The notes under the pieces: generated by a model | Told to the model about the DNA's origin: nothing | The model's database searches: none | What the model saw: only the letters and a program-made list of their open reading frames with translations | Position numbers and translations under genes: made by a program | In this document: positions 35,458-43,569 of the stretch, piece after piece | Layout of the letters: every line of letters begins with the position of its first letter | Numbering within the stretch: the stretch's first letter is position 1 | Source: an uncultured Tateyamaria sp. | GTDB taxonomy: Bacteria; Pseudomonadota; Alphaproteobacteria; Rhodobacterales; Rhodobacteraceae | Direction of reading: 5' to 3' | Length of the DNA stretch: 64,000 nt | Assembly (NCBI RefSeq): GCF_947494755.1 | Contig: NZ_CANLVZ010000002.1 | Coordinates: 62,001 to 126,000 of the forward strand

Positions 35458-36585
35458 TTGACCTATACTCCCGTCATCACCGGCACCGGCGTCTTCACGC
35501 CTGAGCAATCCATCTCGAACGCCGAGCTGATCGTGGCCTTCAACGCCTATGCCGACCGGTTCAACGCCGAAAACGCGGATGCCATTGCCGCCGGAACGGT
35601 CGAGGCCAAGGCCCATTCCTCAGAGGAGTTCATCCTTAAGGCTTCGGGGATTGAACGCCGCTATGTGATGGACAAATCCGGCATTCTGGACCCTGACGTC
35701 ATGCACCCGCTGCTGCGCCAACGCGACGATGACGAACCCTCGATCATGGCCGAAATGGCAGTAGATGCGGCGCAAAAGGCGCTCAAGGCTTCGGGGAAGA
35801 CGGCGAGCGATGTAGGGGCGGTGATCTGCGCGGCCTCCAACCTCGAACGGGCCTATCCGGCTGTCGCCATCGAGATACAGGACCTGCTTGGCGTCGACGG
35901 CTTTGCGTTTGACATGAACGTGGCCTGTTCATCCGCCACCTTCGGGATACAGGCGGCGGCAGATATGGTCCGCTCGGGTTCGATCAAGTCCGCGCTTGTG
36001 GTGAACCCCGAGATCTGTTCGGCCCATCTGGAATGGCGCGACCGGGACTGCCACTTTATCTTTGGTGATGTGGCCACAGCGATGCTGATTGAGCGGGAAG
36101 AGGACGCCAAGGGCCCCTATTTCGAGATCAAGTCCACCCGCTGCGCCACGTCATTTTCGAACAATATCCGCAACAATAACGGATACTTGCGTCGCTCGCG
36201 ACCCGATGGGCTCGCCGACAGACGCGACATGCAGTTCATGCAAAACGGGCGCAAGGTATTCAAGGAAGTGCTGCCCTTGGTCAGCACCCACATCGCCGAG
36301 CATATGGACGATACCGGCATTTCAGCTGAGCACCTCAAACGGCTGTGGCTGCATCAGGCCAACAAATCCATGAACGACTTTATCGGCAAAAAGGTACTGG
36401 GGCGCAGCCCGGCCCCAGGCGAACAACCCAACATCCTTCAGGAGTATGCCAATACGTCCTCGGCCGGATCGATCATCGCGTTTTCGAAGTATTCGGACGA
36501 TCTGAGCGCGGGCGATCTCGGCATCATCTGCTCGTTCGGGGCTGGGTATTCAGTGGGCTCGGTCATCGTTGAGCGGCACGGCTAA
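35458..36585 (+). CDS. Beta-ketoacyl-ACP synthase III family protein (FabH-like)
   Basis: This 375-residue thiolase-fold condensing enzyme has a complete catalytic triad: Cys157 (NVACSSATFG), His299 (LHQANKS) and Asn332 (ANTSSAG). It would join an acyl-CoA starter to malonyl-ACP or make a similar C-C bond. It is longer than standard FabH (about 320) because of an insertion at about residues 25-60, as in FabH-like proteins outside the main fatty-acid cluster. It begins with TTG, supported by AAAAGGGG upstream and the early match VITGTGVFTPEQSISN. It is convergent with the next gene, overlapping by four bases. Confidence 0.88.
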   Translation: MTYTPVITGTGVFTPEQSISNAELIVAFNAYADRFNAENADAIAAGTVEAKAHSSEEFILKASGIERRYVMDKSGILDPDVMHPLLRQRDDDEPSIMAEMAVDAAQKALKASGKTASDVGAVICAASNLERAYPAVAIEIQDLLGVDGFAFDMNVACSSATFGIQAAADMVRSGSIKSALVVNPEICSAHLEWRDRDCHFIFGDVATAMLIEREEDAKGPYFEIKSTRCATSFSNNIRNNNGYLRRSRPDGLADRRDMQFMQNGRKVFKEVLPLVSTHIAEHMDDTGISAEHLKRLWLHQANKSMNDFIGKKVLGRSPAPGEQPNILQEYANTSSAGSIIAFSKYSDDLSAGDLGIICSFGAGYSVGSVIVERHG

Positions 36586-38468
36586 CGCTCGCTCAGGCGA
36601 TCATCGGTGATGGTGCTGACAATGTCGGCCACCCGGCGCAGGCGCGCCATGTGCGGGGCGGGTCCGCTGCGCGGCATCGGGTTCCGCTCAAGCGCGGCCC
36701 CCATCGACGCATAGGTCACCTCGAACAGCTCGCGCCCGCGACGCCAGTTCATGAAACTCATGCCCTTGAGCACCGGAATGTTCAGCACCACGTCATTTTC
36801 CACATCCACCTGCCGCATCAGTTTGCGCGCGTTCACGACCATCGCGCGGGCCAGCACGGCAAAAGCGGTTGGGTAGGATGGCACCCCCTTTTTGGGCTTA
36901 CTGAGCAACCCGGCAAGGGCCTGCATCCGCGTGGGCAGGTCCTCATAGCGCGCAGCCACCAGCCACGGCTTGCCCGGCAGAAAATTCAGCACCACATTCG
37001 CGCCCGGCTTCAGATGACGCATAGCCCTCATGGGCACATTGTCGATCAGCCCCCCGTCAATCAGCACCTCGCCGTCAGCGCGCACGAAGGGCGGGAAAAT
37101 ACCCGGGATCGCGGTTGAGGCGCGGATGGCTTGCCACACGGGCCCCGTGCGGATCACGCTGACATCATTGTGGGTCAGGCTGCCCGCCACTGCAAAGAAG
37201 TTGACGGGCAAATCTTCGACATCATGGCCACCATAGTGCTTTTTGAACGCGGCATCGAGGCGGTGGTGATCCAGCAGCGCATAGCGCGGCACCGCAAAGC
37301 GCGACATCGCCTTGGAGCGTATGAATATGTCCTCGCACTGCTCCATGATCGCATCCGGCGACCGCCCCAATGCCAGCGCGCCTGCCATGGCGGATCCGAC
37401 GCTGGTGCCCCCGACAAAGTCAAAGCGGTAGCCGTGTTCCTGCAACGACTTGATCGCGCCCAGATGCGCGGTGCCGAAAGAGCCACCTCCGCACAGCACA
37501 AGGCCGAGGGCCTGCCCGCGAATGAACCGCGCGATCCGCTCAAAATCCTCGGGCGTGTCCAGGGCAAGATGGTGATGCAGGCCCACCGGGCGATCCTTGA
37601 GCCAGCCCACAGTCTGAGTCGTTGGCGCGTCGCTGTGCGGTCGGTGCAGGATCAGATGCAGGTGGGACGGCAACGTTGCCTGATAGATCCGCTCTTCCAA
37701 TGACGATGGCGCGTGGGCTGGCTGACACGCGCCGTCCTTGGCCAGTGCAATCATCACCGTGTCGCAATTGTTCGCCGCCACATCGGCCCAGATCGGATCT
37801 GCCTCGGGATCAGGGCACAGCAGAATCAGATGCCCAAGACGCGCCTCTTGGGCATTCAGCCACTTGGCCATGGCCTGCGCGGTGCCACGCGCCTCGGGAG
37901 CGCAGGAGGTGGCATCCAGGATCGTCCATACCTCATCCCCCTCGAATGCCGCGCGCAGTCCGGTCACAAAGGCCGGGTCCATCGGCTGGCCTGCGCCGGG
38001 AAACACCGCACAGACCTGCCCTGCTGCGGGGCGCAGACCGGGGCTGGCGGGAATGGTGCGGGCCAGACGCTGCGACACCGCCGCCAGGATCCCGTTGGCT
38101 AGCGCAGGCGTGCGCGCGGCCAGCGCGTCATAAGCCTCCCGGCTCAACTCCATCACCGTGCTGTTGCGCGCGGCAACAACGCTGGCGGTGCGGGTTCCCC
38201 CGGCAAAAAAGGCCAACTCACCAATCGGTTCGCCCATGCGGATTTCCGCGATGGCCCGAGGGCCTGCCAACACCGTGAATCGCCCCTTGAGAACGATGTA
38301 TAGCGCGTCCGCCGGGTCGCCCTCGACAATCAGCAATGCGCCGTGTTCGACATCGCGGTACTCTGCGATATCCGCCATCTGCTCGATCACATCCGGCTCC
38401 AGCGCGCTGAACCCTTCGATGCCCTGCAACAGCTCGATCAATTCGGCGCGGCGGATACTGTCTTTCAC
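36582..38468 (-). CDS. Cyclic-nucleotide-binding patatin-like phospholipase (NTE-like)
   Basis: This two-domain protein has 628 residues from the GTG at 38468, chosen because GAGGAG lies 9 bases upstream; an in-frame TTG at 38525 would add 19 residues. The N-terminal cNMP-binding domain (about residues 15-115) keeps the phosphate-binding pattern GELAFF followed by RTASV. After a linker comes a patatin domain with GGGSFG (about 327-332), nucleophile elbow GTSVG (Ser about 356) and DGGLIDNVP with the catalytic Asp. The architecture matches bacterial relatives of neuropathy target esterase and suggests lysophospholipase activity gated by cAMP or a related ligand. It is likely cytoplasmic or membrane-associated. 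Confidence 0.9.
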   Translation of the reverse strand: MKDSIRRAELIELLQGIEGFSALEPDVIEQMADIAEYRDVEHGALLIVEGDPADALYIVLKGRFTVLAGPRAIAEIRMGEPIGELAFFAGGTRTASVVAARNSTVMELSREAYDALAARTPALANGILAAVSQRLARTIPASPGLRPAAGQVCAVFPGAGQPMDPAFVTGLRAAFEGDEVWTILDATSCAPEARGTAQAMAKWLNAQEARLGHLILLCPDPEADPIWADVAANNCDTVMIALAKDGACQPAHAPSSLEERIYQATLPSHLHLILHRPHSDAPTTQTVGWLKDRPVGLHHHLALDTPEDFERIARFIRGQALGLVLCGGGSFGTAHLGAIKSLQEHGYRFDFVGGTSVGSAMAGALALGRSPDAIMEQCEDIFIRSKAMSRFAVPRYALLDHHRLDAAFKKHYGGHDVEDLPVNFFAVAGSLTHNDVSVIRTGPVWQAIRASTAIPGIFPPFVRADGEVLIDGGLIDNVPMRAMRHLKPGANVVLNFLPGKPWLVAARYEDLPTRMQALAGLLSKPKKGVPSYPTAFAVLARAMVVNARKLMRQVDVENDVVLNIPVLKGMSFMNWRRGRELFEVTYASMGAALERNPMPRSGPAPHMARLRRVADIVSTITDDRLSER

Positions 38469-38587
38469 GGCACGAGGCTCCTCAATATGACGCGCAGACT
38501 GCACCGCCCGCGCCTGCGCAGGCAAGCATCATAGGGCCCAGACCCGAAACGGGCGGAGGGCGCAACGCACAGGCAGCGGATGGGTGC

Positions 38588-38794
38588 CTATTGGTGTCTC
38601 GCAGAGCCAGAGCGCACGGCCTCTTCGGCGGCGCGGCGCGAATAGCTCTCCTCGCGCAATGATCCGTACAGCAGAAGGATGCGGGGCGAATGGCCGGGAT
38701 CGTCGGAGCCGCGCAGCGCATCAATATCAATCGCAGGCAACGCCGCCTTGACCAAGGCCGGCAGGTCGTCCTCTGCGCCGGGCGTGTCAGCCAC
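38588..38794 (-). pseudogene. Truncated ArsH-like N-terminus (arsH remnant)
   Basis: This 68-residue frame begins with GTG inside the end of the upstream gene. After a variable start it contains RILLLYGSLREESYSRRAAE, which strongly resembles the flavin-binding N-terminus of ArsH (NADPH-dependent FMN reductase of arsenic resistance, normally over 200 residues). It then stops after SGSARHQ. The flavodoxin core that should follow is absent; the next gene begins 120 bases away. It therefore looks like a broken arsH, perhaps still translated as a short peptide because it overlaps the preceding gene by 8 bases. No other ars gene is in the window. Confidence 0.65.
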
Positions 38795-39245
38795 TTTCTT
38801 CTTCCAGATGCAGCTTCATGTCGATCAGCACCTGTTGCAGCCCCGTCGTCTCTTTGAGCAGGCGCTTGGCCTCGTTCACGGTGATCACACCGTCCTCGAT
38901 GGACTGCTGGTATTCGCTCATCAATATTGCAAACCGCTGGCTGAGCGCGATCACATCGCTGTTCACACCCCCGGTGCGTTCCGCGTTGGGGCGACGGTCA
39001 TCATAGCTGAGCGATATGCCCTGCATTTCGGCCAGCGCGGCGGTGACATGGGGATATCGCGCCGCCTTTTCAAGCGCCACAACTGCGTCAATCGGCATGA
39101 ACCGGTCCGCGTGTTCGGGATTGTCGGAATAGTACCGACCCAAGGTGGCCTTGGATTTGCCGGTCAGCACGCAGGCCGGTTCAATGCCCACATCCTTTAC
39201 CAGCGCCTCTGTATGCTTTTTCAAATAGCTGCTCATGCCGGCCAT
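38787..39245 (-). CDS. Predicted regulatory protein, phage CII-like
   Basis: This 152-residue protein begins YLKKHTEALVKDVGIEPACV, followed by a helix-turn-helix-like stretch (LTGKSKATLGRYYSDN) and FMPIDAVVALEKAA. This order resembles CII-type or phage-like DNA-binding proteins found in alphaproteobacteria. The C-terminal third is helical and charged, with possible coiled coil (VNEAKRLLKETTGLQQVL). The start at 39245 has GAGG upstream; ATG 39236 is possible. No other phage genes are near. The function is not known. Confidence 0.6.
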   Translation of the reverse strand: MAGMSSYLKKHTEALVKDVGIEPACVLTGKSKATLGRYYSDNPEHADRFMPIDAVVALEKAARYPHVTAALAEMQGISLSYDDRRPNAERTGGVNSDVIALSQRFAILMSEYQQSIEDGVITVNEAKRLLKETTGLQQVLIDMKLHLEEESG

Positions 39246-39670
39246 TTACCCGTCCTCTATTGCGCTGCGCACCCCAATTCAACTCAGACGTCGGGGGGAA
39301 CCGGAGTGCTCTTTTCCCATTAATGGGGCCGAGACGAAATGTCATTTGTTATTCGTCCCTTCGGTTTTCGGGACGTAACGAGTACCCGGTGCCCCCAGCA
39401 TCGGGACCGGGTGGGGTCTGCCGACCACTTCTGCTGTTTGGGGACAGCGGGCCAGCCATGCTGGCAGTCAGTGGGGGGTGGGCCCGTCTTCGGTAACGAG
39501 TAACAGGGCAGGCACCATCCCCTGAGCGGGCGCGCAAGCAGTCCGACGTCTGCCCAAAGTCACCCAGTGCCAAAGCGGTCCGGGGGTTTGATGCGCAAAA
39601 AACAATTGCGTACGCCCCTTGGACCCGCCCGCCCCTTGCCCGGCCCTCCTGCCCCGATTATTCAGCCGCC
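39246..39670. ncRNA. Structured intergenic region, candidate non-coding RNA
   Basis: These 425 bases lack a coding signal but are full of inverted repeats: CCCATTAATGGG (39316-39327); CGTCCC (39354-39359) with GGGACG (39370-39375); ACCCGGT with ACCGGGT around 39384-39412; and GCCAGC-CAT-GCTGGC near 39455. A 10-bp pair, CAGACGTCGG (about 39284) and CCGACGTCTG (about 39549), encloses all of them. GTAACGAGTA occurs twice. It may be a structured RNA or the leader of thymidine kinase; the strand is unknown. I could not match it to tmRNA, RNase P RNA or SRP RNA. Confidence 0.35.
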
Positions 39671-40252
39671 ATGGCCAAACTCTATTTTCATTACTCCACG
39701 ATGAACGCAGGCAAATCCGCTGTCCTGCTTCAAGCCGCCCACAACTACCGCGAACGGGGTATGGAGCCCTATCTGCTGACCGCCCATTTCGCTGACCGCG
39801 CAGGCGCCGGCCAGATCGAATCCCGCATCGGGATCAAGGCAGTCGCGGACACGTTCACCACCTCCGAAAATCTCTTTGCCAAGATCGAGGCCCGGCTGGC
39901 CGAAGGGCCCGTGGCCTGCATCTTTGTGGACGAATCCCAGTTCATGTCCGAACAGCAGGTGTGGGATCTGGCCCGCGTCGTGGATGATCTCGGCGTGCCG
40001 GTGATGTGCTATGGGCTGCGCGTCGATTTTCAGGGCAAGCTGTTTCCAGGCTCCGCCACCTTGCTCGCGCTGGCCGATGAAATGCGCGAGGTCCGCACGA
40101 TCTGCCATTGCGGCAAACGCGCCACGATGGTGATCCGGCAAGACGCTGAAGGGCGCACCATGGCGGACGGGGCACAAGTGCAGGTGGGCGGCAACGAAAC
40201 CTATGTGTCGCTGTGTCGCCGTCACTGGCGTGCCGCAATGGCCGACGCCTAG
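39671..40252 (+). CDS. tdk: Thymidine kinase
   Basis: This 193-residue enzyme phosphorylates thymidine in nucleotide salvage. It has Walker A near the N-terminus (STMNAGKSAVLLQAAHNY), the Walker-B-like CIFVDESQFMS, the lasso region and zinc Cys pairs CHCG and a late Cys in SLCRRHW, and the substrate region GNETYVSLC. Length and order are normal for type II TK. It stands alone between the structured intergenic region and a convergent dehydrogenase gene. Confidence 0.96.
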   Translation: MAKLYFHYSTMNAGKSAVLLQAAHNYRERGMEPYLLTAHFADRAGAGQIESRIGIKAVADTFTTSENLFAKIEARLAEGPVACIFVDESQFMSEQQVWDLARVVDDLGVPVMCYGLRVDFQGKLFPGSATLLALADEMREVRTICHCGKRATMVIRQDAEGRTMADGAQVQVGGNETYVSLCRRHWRAAMADA

Positions 40253-40260
40253 CGTGCCAC

Positions 40261-41217
40261 CTACACGGGGTTCGGCAGTGTTTTATCGGCCAGAAACGCG
40301 GCCACATTGTCCACCGCCATCAACCCCATATCGGTACGCACCTCCAGCGCCGCCGTGCCCAGATGCGGCAGCAGCGTGACATTGTCCAGCGCCTGCAACC
40401 TATCCGGCACCGCAGGTTCGTGTTCGTACACATCCAGACCCGCACCACCAATCTGACCCGCCTCAAGGGTGGCGATCAAGGCCGCCTCATCCACGACATC
40501 GCCGCGCGAAATATTGACCAGATGCGCATGAGGCTGCATCGCCCCCAGCACTTCAGCGTCAATAATATGGCGTGTGGCACCCCCGCCCGGCACAGCGGCG
40601 ACCAGAAAGTCGACACCCGCGGCCAGTGCGTTCAAATCCTCGACCCGTGTTGCGGCAAACGGCAACTCCTTAGGCGAGCGATTGAAATACTGCACCGCCA
40701 TCCCGAACCCGAAATGGCAACGTTGGGCGATGGCCTGCCCGATGCGGCCCATGCCCACGATGCCCACAGTCTTGCCCGACATATGCAGACCCAGCATCTG
40801 CGTCGGATGCCAGCCCGGCCACGCATCGCGGCGGACCATGCGCTCCCCTTCGCCCGCGCGGCGCGCCGACATCAGCATCAACATGACGCCGATATCCGCT
40901 GTGGCATCCGTGACAGCGCCGGGCGTGTTGGTCACTTGCACACCCACCGCAGCCGCCGCAGCCACGTCGATATGATTGTACCCAACCCCGAAATTCGCCA
41001 GCAACCTGCAACGCGGGCCGGGGACATCCGCAAACACCTGCTCTGAAAACTGATCGCCCAGAGTCGGCAGCACCACATCAAAGTCCCGCAACGCGACTCG
41101 CAATTCCTCCGCCGTCAAAGGCAATGTCTCGCGGCGCACGACAATCTCAGCCTCCAGCGCCCGCGCCGCCGCCACGACCGTGTCCGGCAAAGGCCGGGTG
41201 ATCCAGACCCGCTTCAA
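40261..41217 (-). CDS. D-2-hydroxyacid dehydrogenase (glyoxylate/hydroxypyruvate reductase-like)
   Basis: This 318-residue NAD(P)-dependent enzyme begins VWITRPLPDTVVAAA. The substrate region LLANFGVGYNHIDVAAA is followed by NAD-binding GIVGMGRIGQAIAQRC. Catalytic residues are Arg (VNISRGDVVDE), Glu (DVYEHEP) and His (LLPHLGTAA). It likely reduces glyoxylate or hydroxypyruvate. It begins with TTG, whose bases overlap the csaA stop (TTGA), so it depends on coupled translation. It is the last gene of the ybjN-proC-csaA-dehydrogenase run. Confidence 0.9.
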   Translation of the reverse strand: MKRVWITRPLPDTVVAAARALEAEIVVRRETLPLTAEELRVALRDFDVVLPTLGDQFSEQVFADVPGPRCRLLANFGVGYNHIDVAAAAAVGVQVTNTPGAVTDATADIGVMLMLMSARRAGEGERMVRRDAWPGWHPTQMLGLHMSGKTVGIVGMGRIGQAIAQRCHFGFGMAVQYFNRSPKELPFAATRVEDLNALAAGVDFLVAAVPGGGATRHIIDAEVLGAMQPHAHLVNISRGDVVDEAALIATLEAGQIGGAGLDVYEHEPAVPDRLQALDNVTLLPHLGTAALEVRTDMGLMAVDNVAAFLADKTLPNPV

Positions 41218-41552
41218 TGGAGCCGACCTCCGAGGGGCACATCCACATCAGGCGTCGCCAAGACGACCGCGCCGTCGGCATCCGGAAAGCCCAGCACCAG
41301 AACTTCGGACATGAACTTGCCGATCTGACGGGGGGGGAAGTTGACCACCGCCATCACCTGACGCCCCACCAAGTCTTCGGGTGTGTAATGCACGGTGACC
41401 TGGGCCGAGGTCTTCTTCTCTCCCAACTCAGGTCCGAAATCGACCCACATCTTGATCGCAGGCACGCGCGCCTCCGGGTAGGGTTCGGCGCGCACCACAC
41501 GCCCCACACGCACATCGACCTTCAAAAAGTCGTCAAAGCTGATCTCATCCAC
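41214..41552 (-). CDS. csaA: tRNA-binding/export chaperone-like protein CsaA
   Basis: This 112-residue OB-fold protein of the CsaA family begins FDDFLKVDVRVGRVVRAEPY and has VNFPPRQIGKFMSEVLVLGF. Members bind tRNA-like folds and were described as export chaperones. The start is GTG at 41552, supported by AAGGAG seven bases upstream; this removes a long unsupported extension. It overlaps the end of proC by 8 bases. Confidence 0.9.
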   Translation of the reverse strand: MDEISFDDFLKVDVRVGRVVRAEPYPEARVPAIKMWVDFGPELGEKKTSAQVTVHYTPEDLVGRQVMAVVNFPPRQIGKFMSEVLVLGFPDADGAVVLATPDVDVPLGGRLH

Positions 41553-42357
41553 TGGCCAACTCCTTGGACCGGGCCGACGCCGCCGCCACTGCACGGGGCA
41601 GCAAGGCGGGAAAGCCGGTTTCTTCATCCATCAAAACCTCAAGGGCAGCTTGGGTGGTGCCATTCGGGCTGGTCACATTGATGCGCAACTGAGCGGGGTC
41701 TTCATCGGCCTGCTGCGCAAGCGCGCCGGCACCAGCCACCGTCGCCTTGGCCAAGGTCATGGCCAGCTCTGGCGGCAACCCTTGGGCAACACCGCCCGCC
41801 GCAAGGGTTTCTATCAGATGAAAGACATAGGCCGGGCCGGACCCGCTCACGCCGGTGACCGCATCCATTTGGGCCTCGCTCTCCAGGCGAACGACGGCAC
41901 CAACCGCTGACAACAGCGTTTCTGCCTCGTCCAAAGCCCCTTGCCCCGCCGCATTCGCACAGATCGCGGTGATCCCTTGCCCGACCGCCGCTGGCGTGTT
42001 GGGCATCGCGCGCACGATCAGGGTATCCGCACCAAACGCAGTTTCAAACGCAGACAACGGCGTGCCTGCGGCCACGGACACGAACACGGTGTCCGAACCC
42101 GCAAAACCCGCCAATGTCGGCAAGGCACCGCCCATCATTTGTGGTTTGACGGCAATCAAGACAACAGCCGGCGCGTCGGGCAAGGTCGCGTTCACATGCA
42201 CACCGCTGCCGCGCAGCCAGTCAGAGGGGGCCGGATCCATCACCCACACGGAGGTGGCAGGCAGGCCGCGCGCCAACCAGCCCGCCAACATGGCGGACCC
42301 CATCTTGCCACAGCCCAGCAACACAAGCCCGCGGGCCGCGATCCGACCGTCATTCAT
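41545..42357 (-). CDS. proC: Pyrroline-5-carboxylate reductase
   Basis: This 270-residue cytoplasmic enzyme makes the last step of proline synthesis, reducing 1-pyrroline-5-carboxylate with NAD(P)H. The cofactor motif LLGCGKMGSAMLAGW, VRAMPNTPAAVGQG and the conserved C-terminal block GSGPAYVFHLIETLA with TSPNGTTQAAL are all present. The start at 42357 has GAGGGG upstream. It lies 33 bases after ybjN and is coupled to csaA. Confidence 0.95.
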   Translation of the reverse strand: MNDGRIAARGLVLLGCGKMGSAMLAGWLARGLPATSVWVMDPAPSDWLRGSGVHVNATLPDAPAVVLIAVKPQMMGGALPTLAGFAGSDTVFVSVAAGTPLSAFETAFGADTLIVRAMPNTPAAVGQGITAICANAAGQGALDEAETLLSAVGAVVRLESEAQMDAVTGVSGSGPAYVFHLIETLAAGGVAQGLPPELAMTLAKATVAGAGALAQQADEDPAQLRINVTSPNGTTQAALEVLMDEETGFPALLPRAVAAASARSKELASG

Positions 42358-42390
42358 GAAAACATCCCCTCACTAGATCAGAGGGTCAGG

Positions 42391-42891
42391 TTACGCCCGG
42401 CCATAGGCCTCTGCAATGGCGACCTGAATGGCATCCTTGGGGGTGCGATCCCCCCAGACGAGCAACTGCAACGCAGGATAATACCGCTCCGCACTCATCA
42501 CAGCGGCCCCGATCATGGTGTCGATCTGATCCGGGCTGGCCATCTGCCCCCCGCTCAGCACCAAACCATAGCGATAGACCATCAGCTTCTGCTCTTCCCA
42601 ATAGGTGAAGGCACCAGCCCAGCATTGATCATTGACGAGGTTCAAAAGCTCGTAAAGCGCGCCCAGCTTCTCGGCAGGCGGCTCCATCTCGAAGGTGCAG
42701 ACCATGCGCAATGTCTCGTCATAGCCTGACCAGGCCAAGGTCAGAGAATAGGTGCGCCATTGCCCCTCAACCGCCATGGCAATCTGATCATCCGCAATGC
42801 GGTCGAAATCCCACTCATGGTGCTCGGCCAGATGTTCGACAATATCGATTGGATGAATGTCGTCTTCCAGGAACTGCTCGGAAAGTGCCAT
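42391..42891 (-). CDS. YbjN domain-containing protein
   Basis: This 166-residue protein of the YbjN/DUF2170-like family matches the alphaproteobacterial members found beside proC. It begins SEQFLEDDIHPIDIVEHLAE and has ILMA-free beta segments (YSLTLAWSGYDETLRMVC) and FTYWEEQKLMVYRYGL. The function is unclear; related proteins are called chaperone- or secretion-like. The start at 42891 has GAGGTGG. It is the first gene of the proC run. Confidence 0.85.
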   Translation of the reverse strand: MALSEQFLEDDIHPIDIVEHLAEHHEWDFDRIADDQIAMAVEGQWRTYSLTLAWSGYDETLRMVCTFEMEPPAEKLGALYELLNLVNDQCWAGAFTYWEEQKLMVYRYGLVLSGGQMASPDQIDTMIGAAVMSAERYYPALQLLVWGDRTPKDAIQVAIAEAYGRA

Positions 42892-43110
42892 ATCGCCACC
42901 TCTTTTGTTCGCTTTTTTAGCGAAAGGGGCTGGCAGCGCCCCAAGCGCTAGGTGCCTGCTCTGAGATGTCGGGGCGACCCCCCGTACCTCTACAAGATAT
43001 GGTGACGGCGGGCAGGACATCTGGCAACCCTTTATTTGGGGATAAGCTCAATAAGTTGGGGACAACTCGGCCATACGCCCAAAATATATGGCCATTGCGC
43101 ACTACTTATC

Positions 43111-43150
43111 TTCCTTTCGCCAAAAATACCTCCCCCGGAGGGTCCGACCG
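43111..43150. repeat. Dispersed intergenic motif, copy A
   Basis: The segment begins TTCCTTTCGCCAAAAATACC and continues with a C-rich/GGAGGG part. It resembles the one at 53062-53115 (TTTCTTTTGACCAAAAGTACC with GGGGGAGG). Both are intergenic and lie close to transcript ends. It may be a repeated 3'-end element of this genome. Confidence 0.45.
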
Positions 43151-43152
43151 CG

Positions 43153-43182
43153 CAAACAAAAACCGCCCGGGGGTCCCGGGCG
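43153..43182 (-). terminator. Rho-independent terminator after ubiK
   Basis: CGCCCGGG (43164-43171) and CCCGGGCG (43175-43182) form a perfect 8-bp stem with a three-base loop. On the minus strand a T-run follows, complementary to AAACAAAAA at 43154-43162. It lies about 50 bases past the ubiK stop codon. Confidence 0.8.
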
Positions 43183-43233
43183 ATCACGCGCAGCTCTCAA
43201 TGTCAGAAATGGCGCGGCAGCGCCGCCATTGGA

Positions 43234-43476
43234 TCACTTGACCTCAAGCGCATCCAACCGGGCCTTGAGGGCCTCATTCTCTTCGCGGGCCTTCTGGGCC
43301 ATCGCGCGCACCGCGTCGAACTCCTCGCGGGTCACGAAGTCTCGATCCGCCAACCAGCGATCCATCATTGACTTCATCGCCGTCTCGGCTTCGTCGCGTG
43401 CGCCCTGGGCGACACCCATCGCATTGGTCATCAACTGCGAAATATCGTCGAAAATCTTGCCACGTGCCTGCATCAT
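43234..43476 (-). CDS. ubiK: Ubiquinone biosynthesis accessory factor UbiK/BMFP family
   Basis: This 80-residue small helical protein has a coiled-coil C-terminus (EEFDAVRAMAQKAREENEAL). It matches the BMFP/UbiK family, which helps assemble the ubiquinone-making complex under air and can fuse membranes. It has its own terminator. It is divergent from lgt, with 93 bases between them. Confidence 0.85.
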   Translation of the reverse strand: MMQARGKIFDDISQLMTNAMGVAQGARDEAETAMKSMMDRWLADRDFVTREEFDAVRAMAQKAREENEALKARLDALEVK

Positions 43477-43569
43477 TAAGGCTCCCTTTCAAACTCGAGA
43501 TATATATGGGGGGCAAGGCGGGACGAGGCAAGGTTGACCTCGCCCCAAAGCAGAGGCATTCAGACGCAG

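Larger units (their letters stand above)
42892..43233. other. Intergenic region between ubiK and ybjN
   Basis: These 342 bases hold the ubiK terminator (43153-43182), one copy of a dispersed intergenic motif (43111-43150) and the upstream region of ybjN. No gene is seen. Confidence 0.55.

Noticed and set aside
39246-39670. 6S RNA, tmRNA, RNase P RNA or SRP RNA at the structured intergenic region
   Set aside because: A CCCCTGAGC segment recalls 6S RNA, but the order of other parts does not fit, and the key conserved segments of tmRNA, RNase P and SRP RNAs are absent. Reported only as an unknown candidate.
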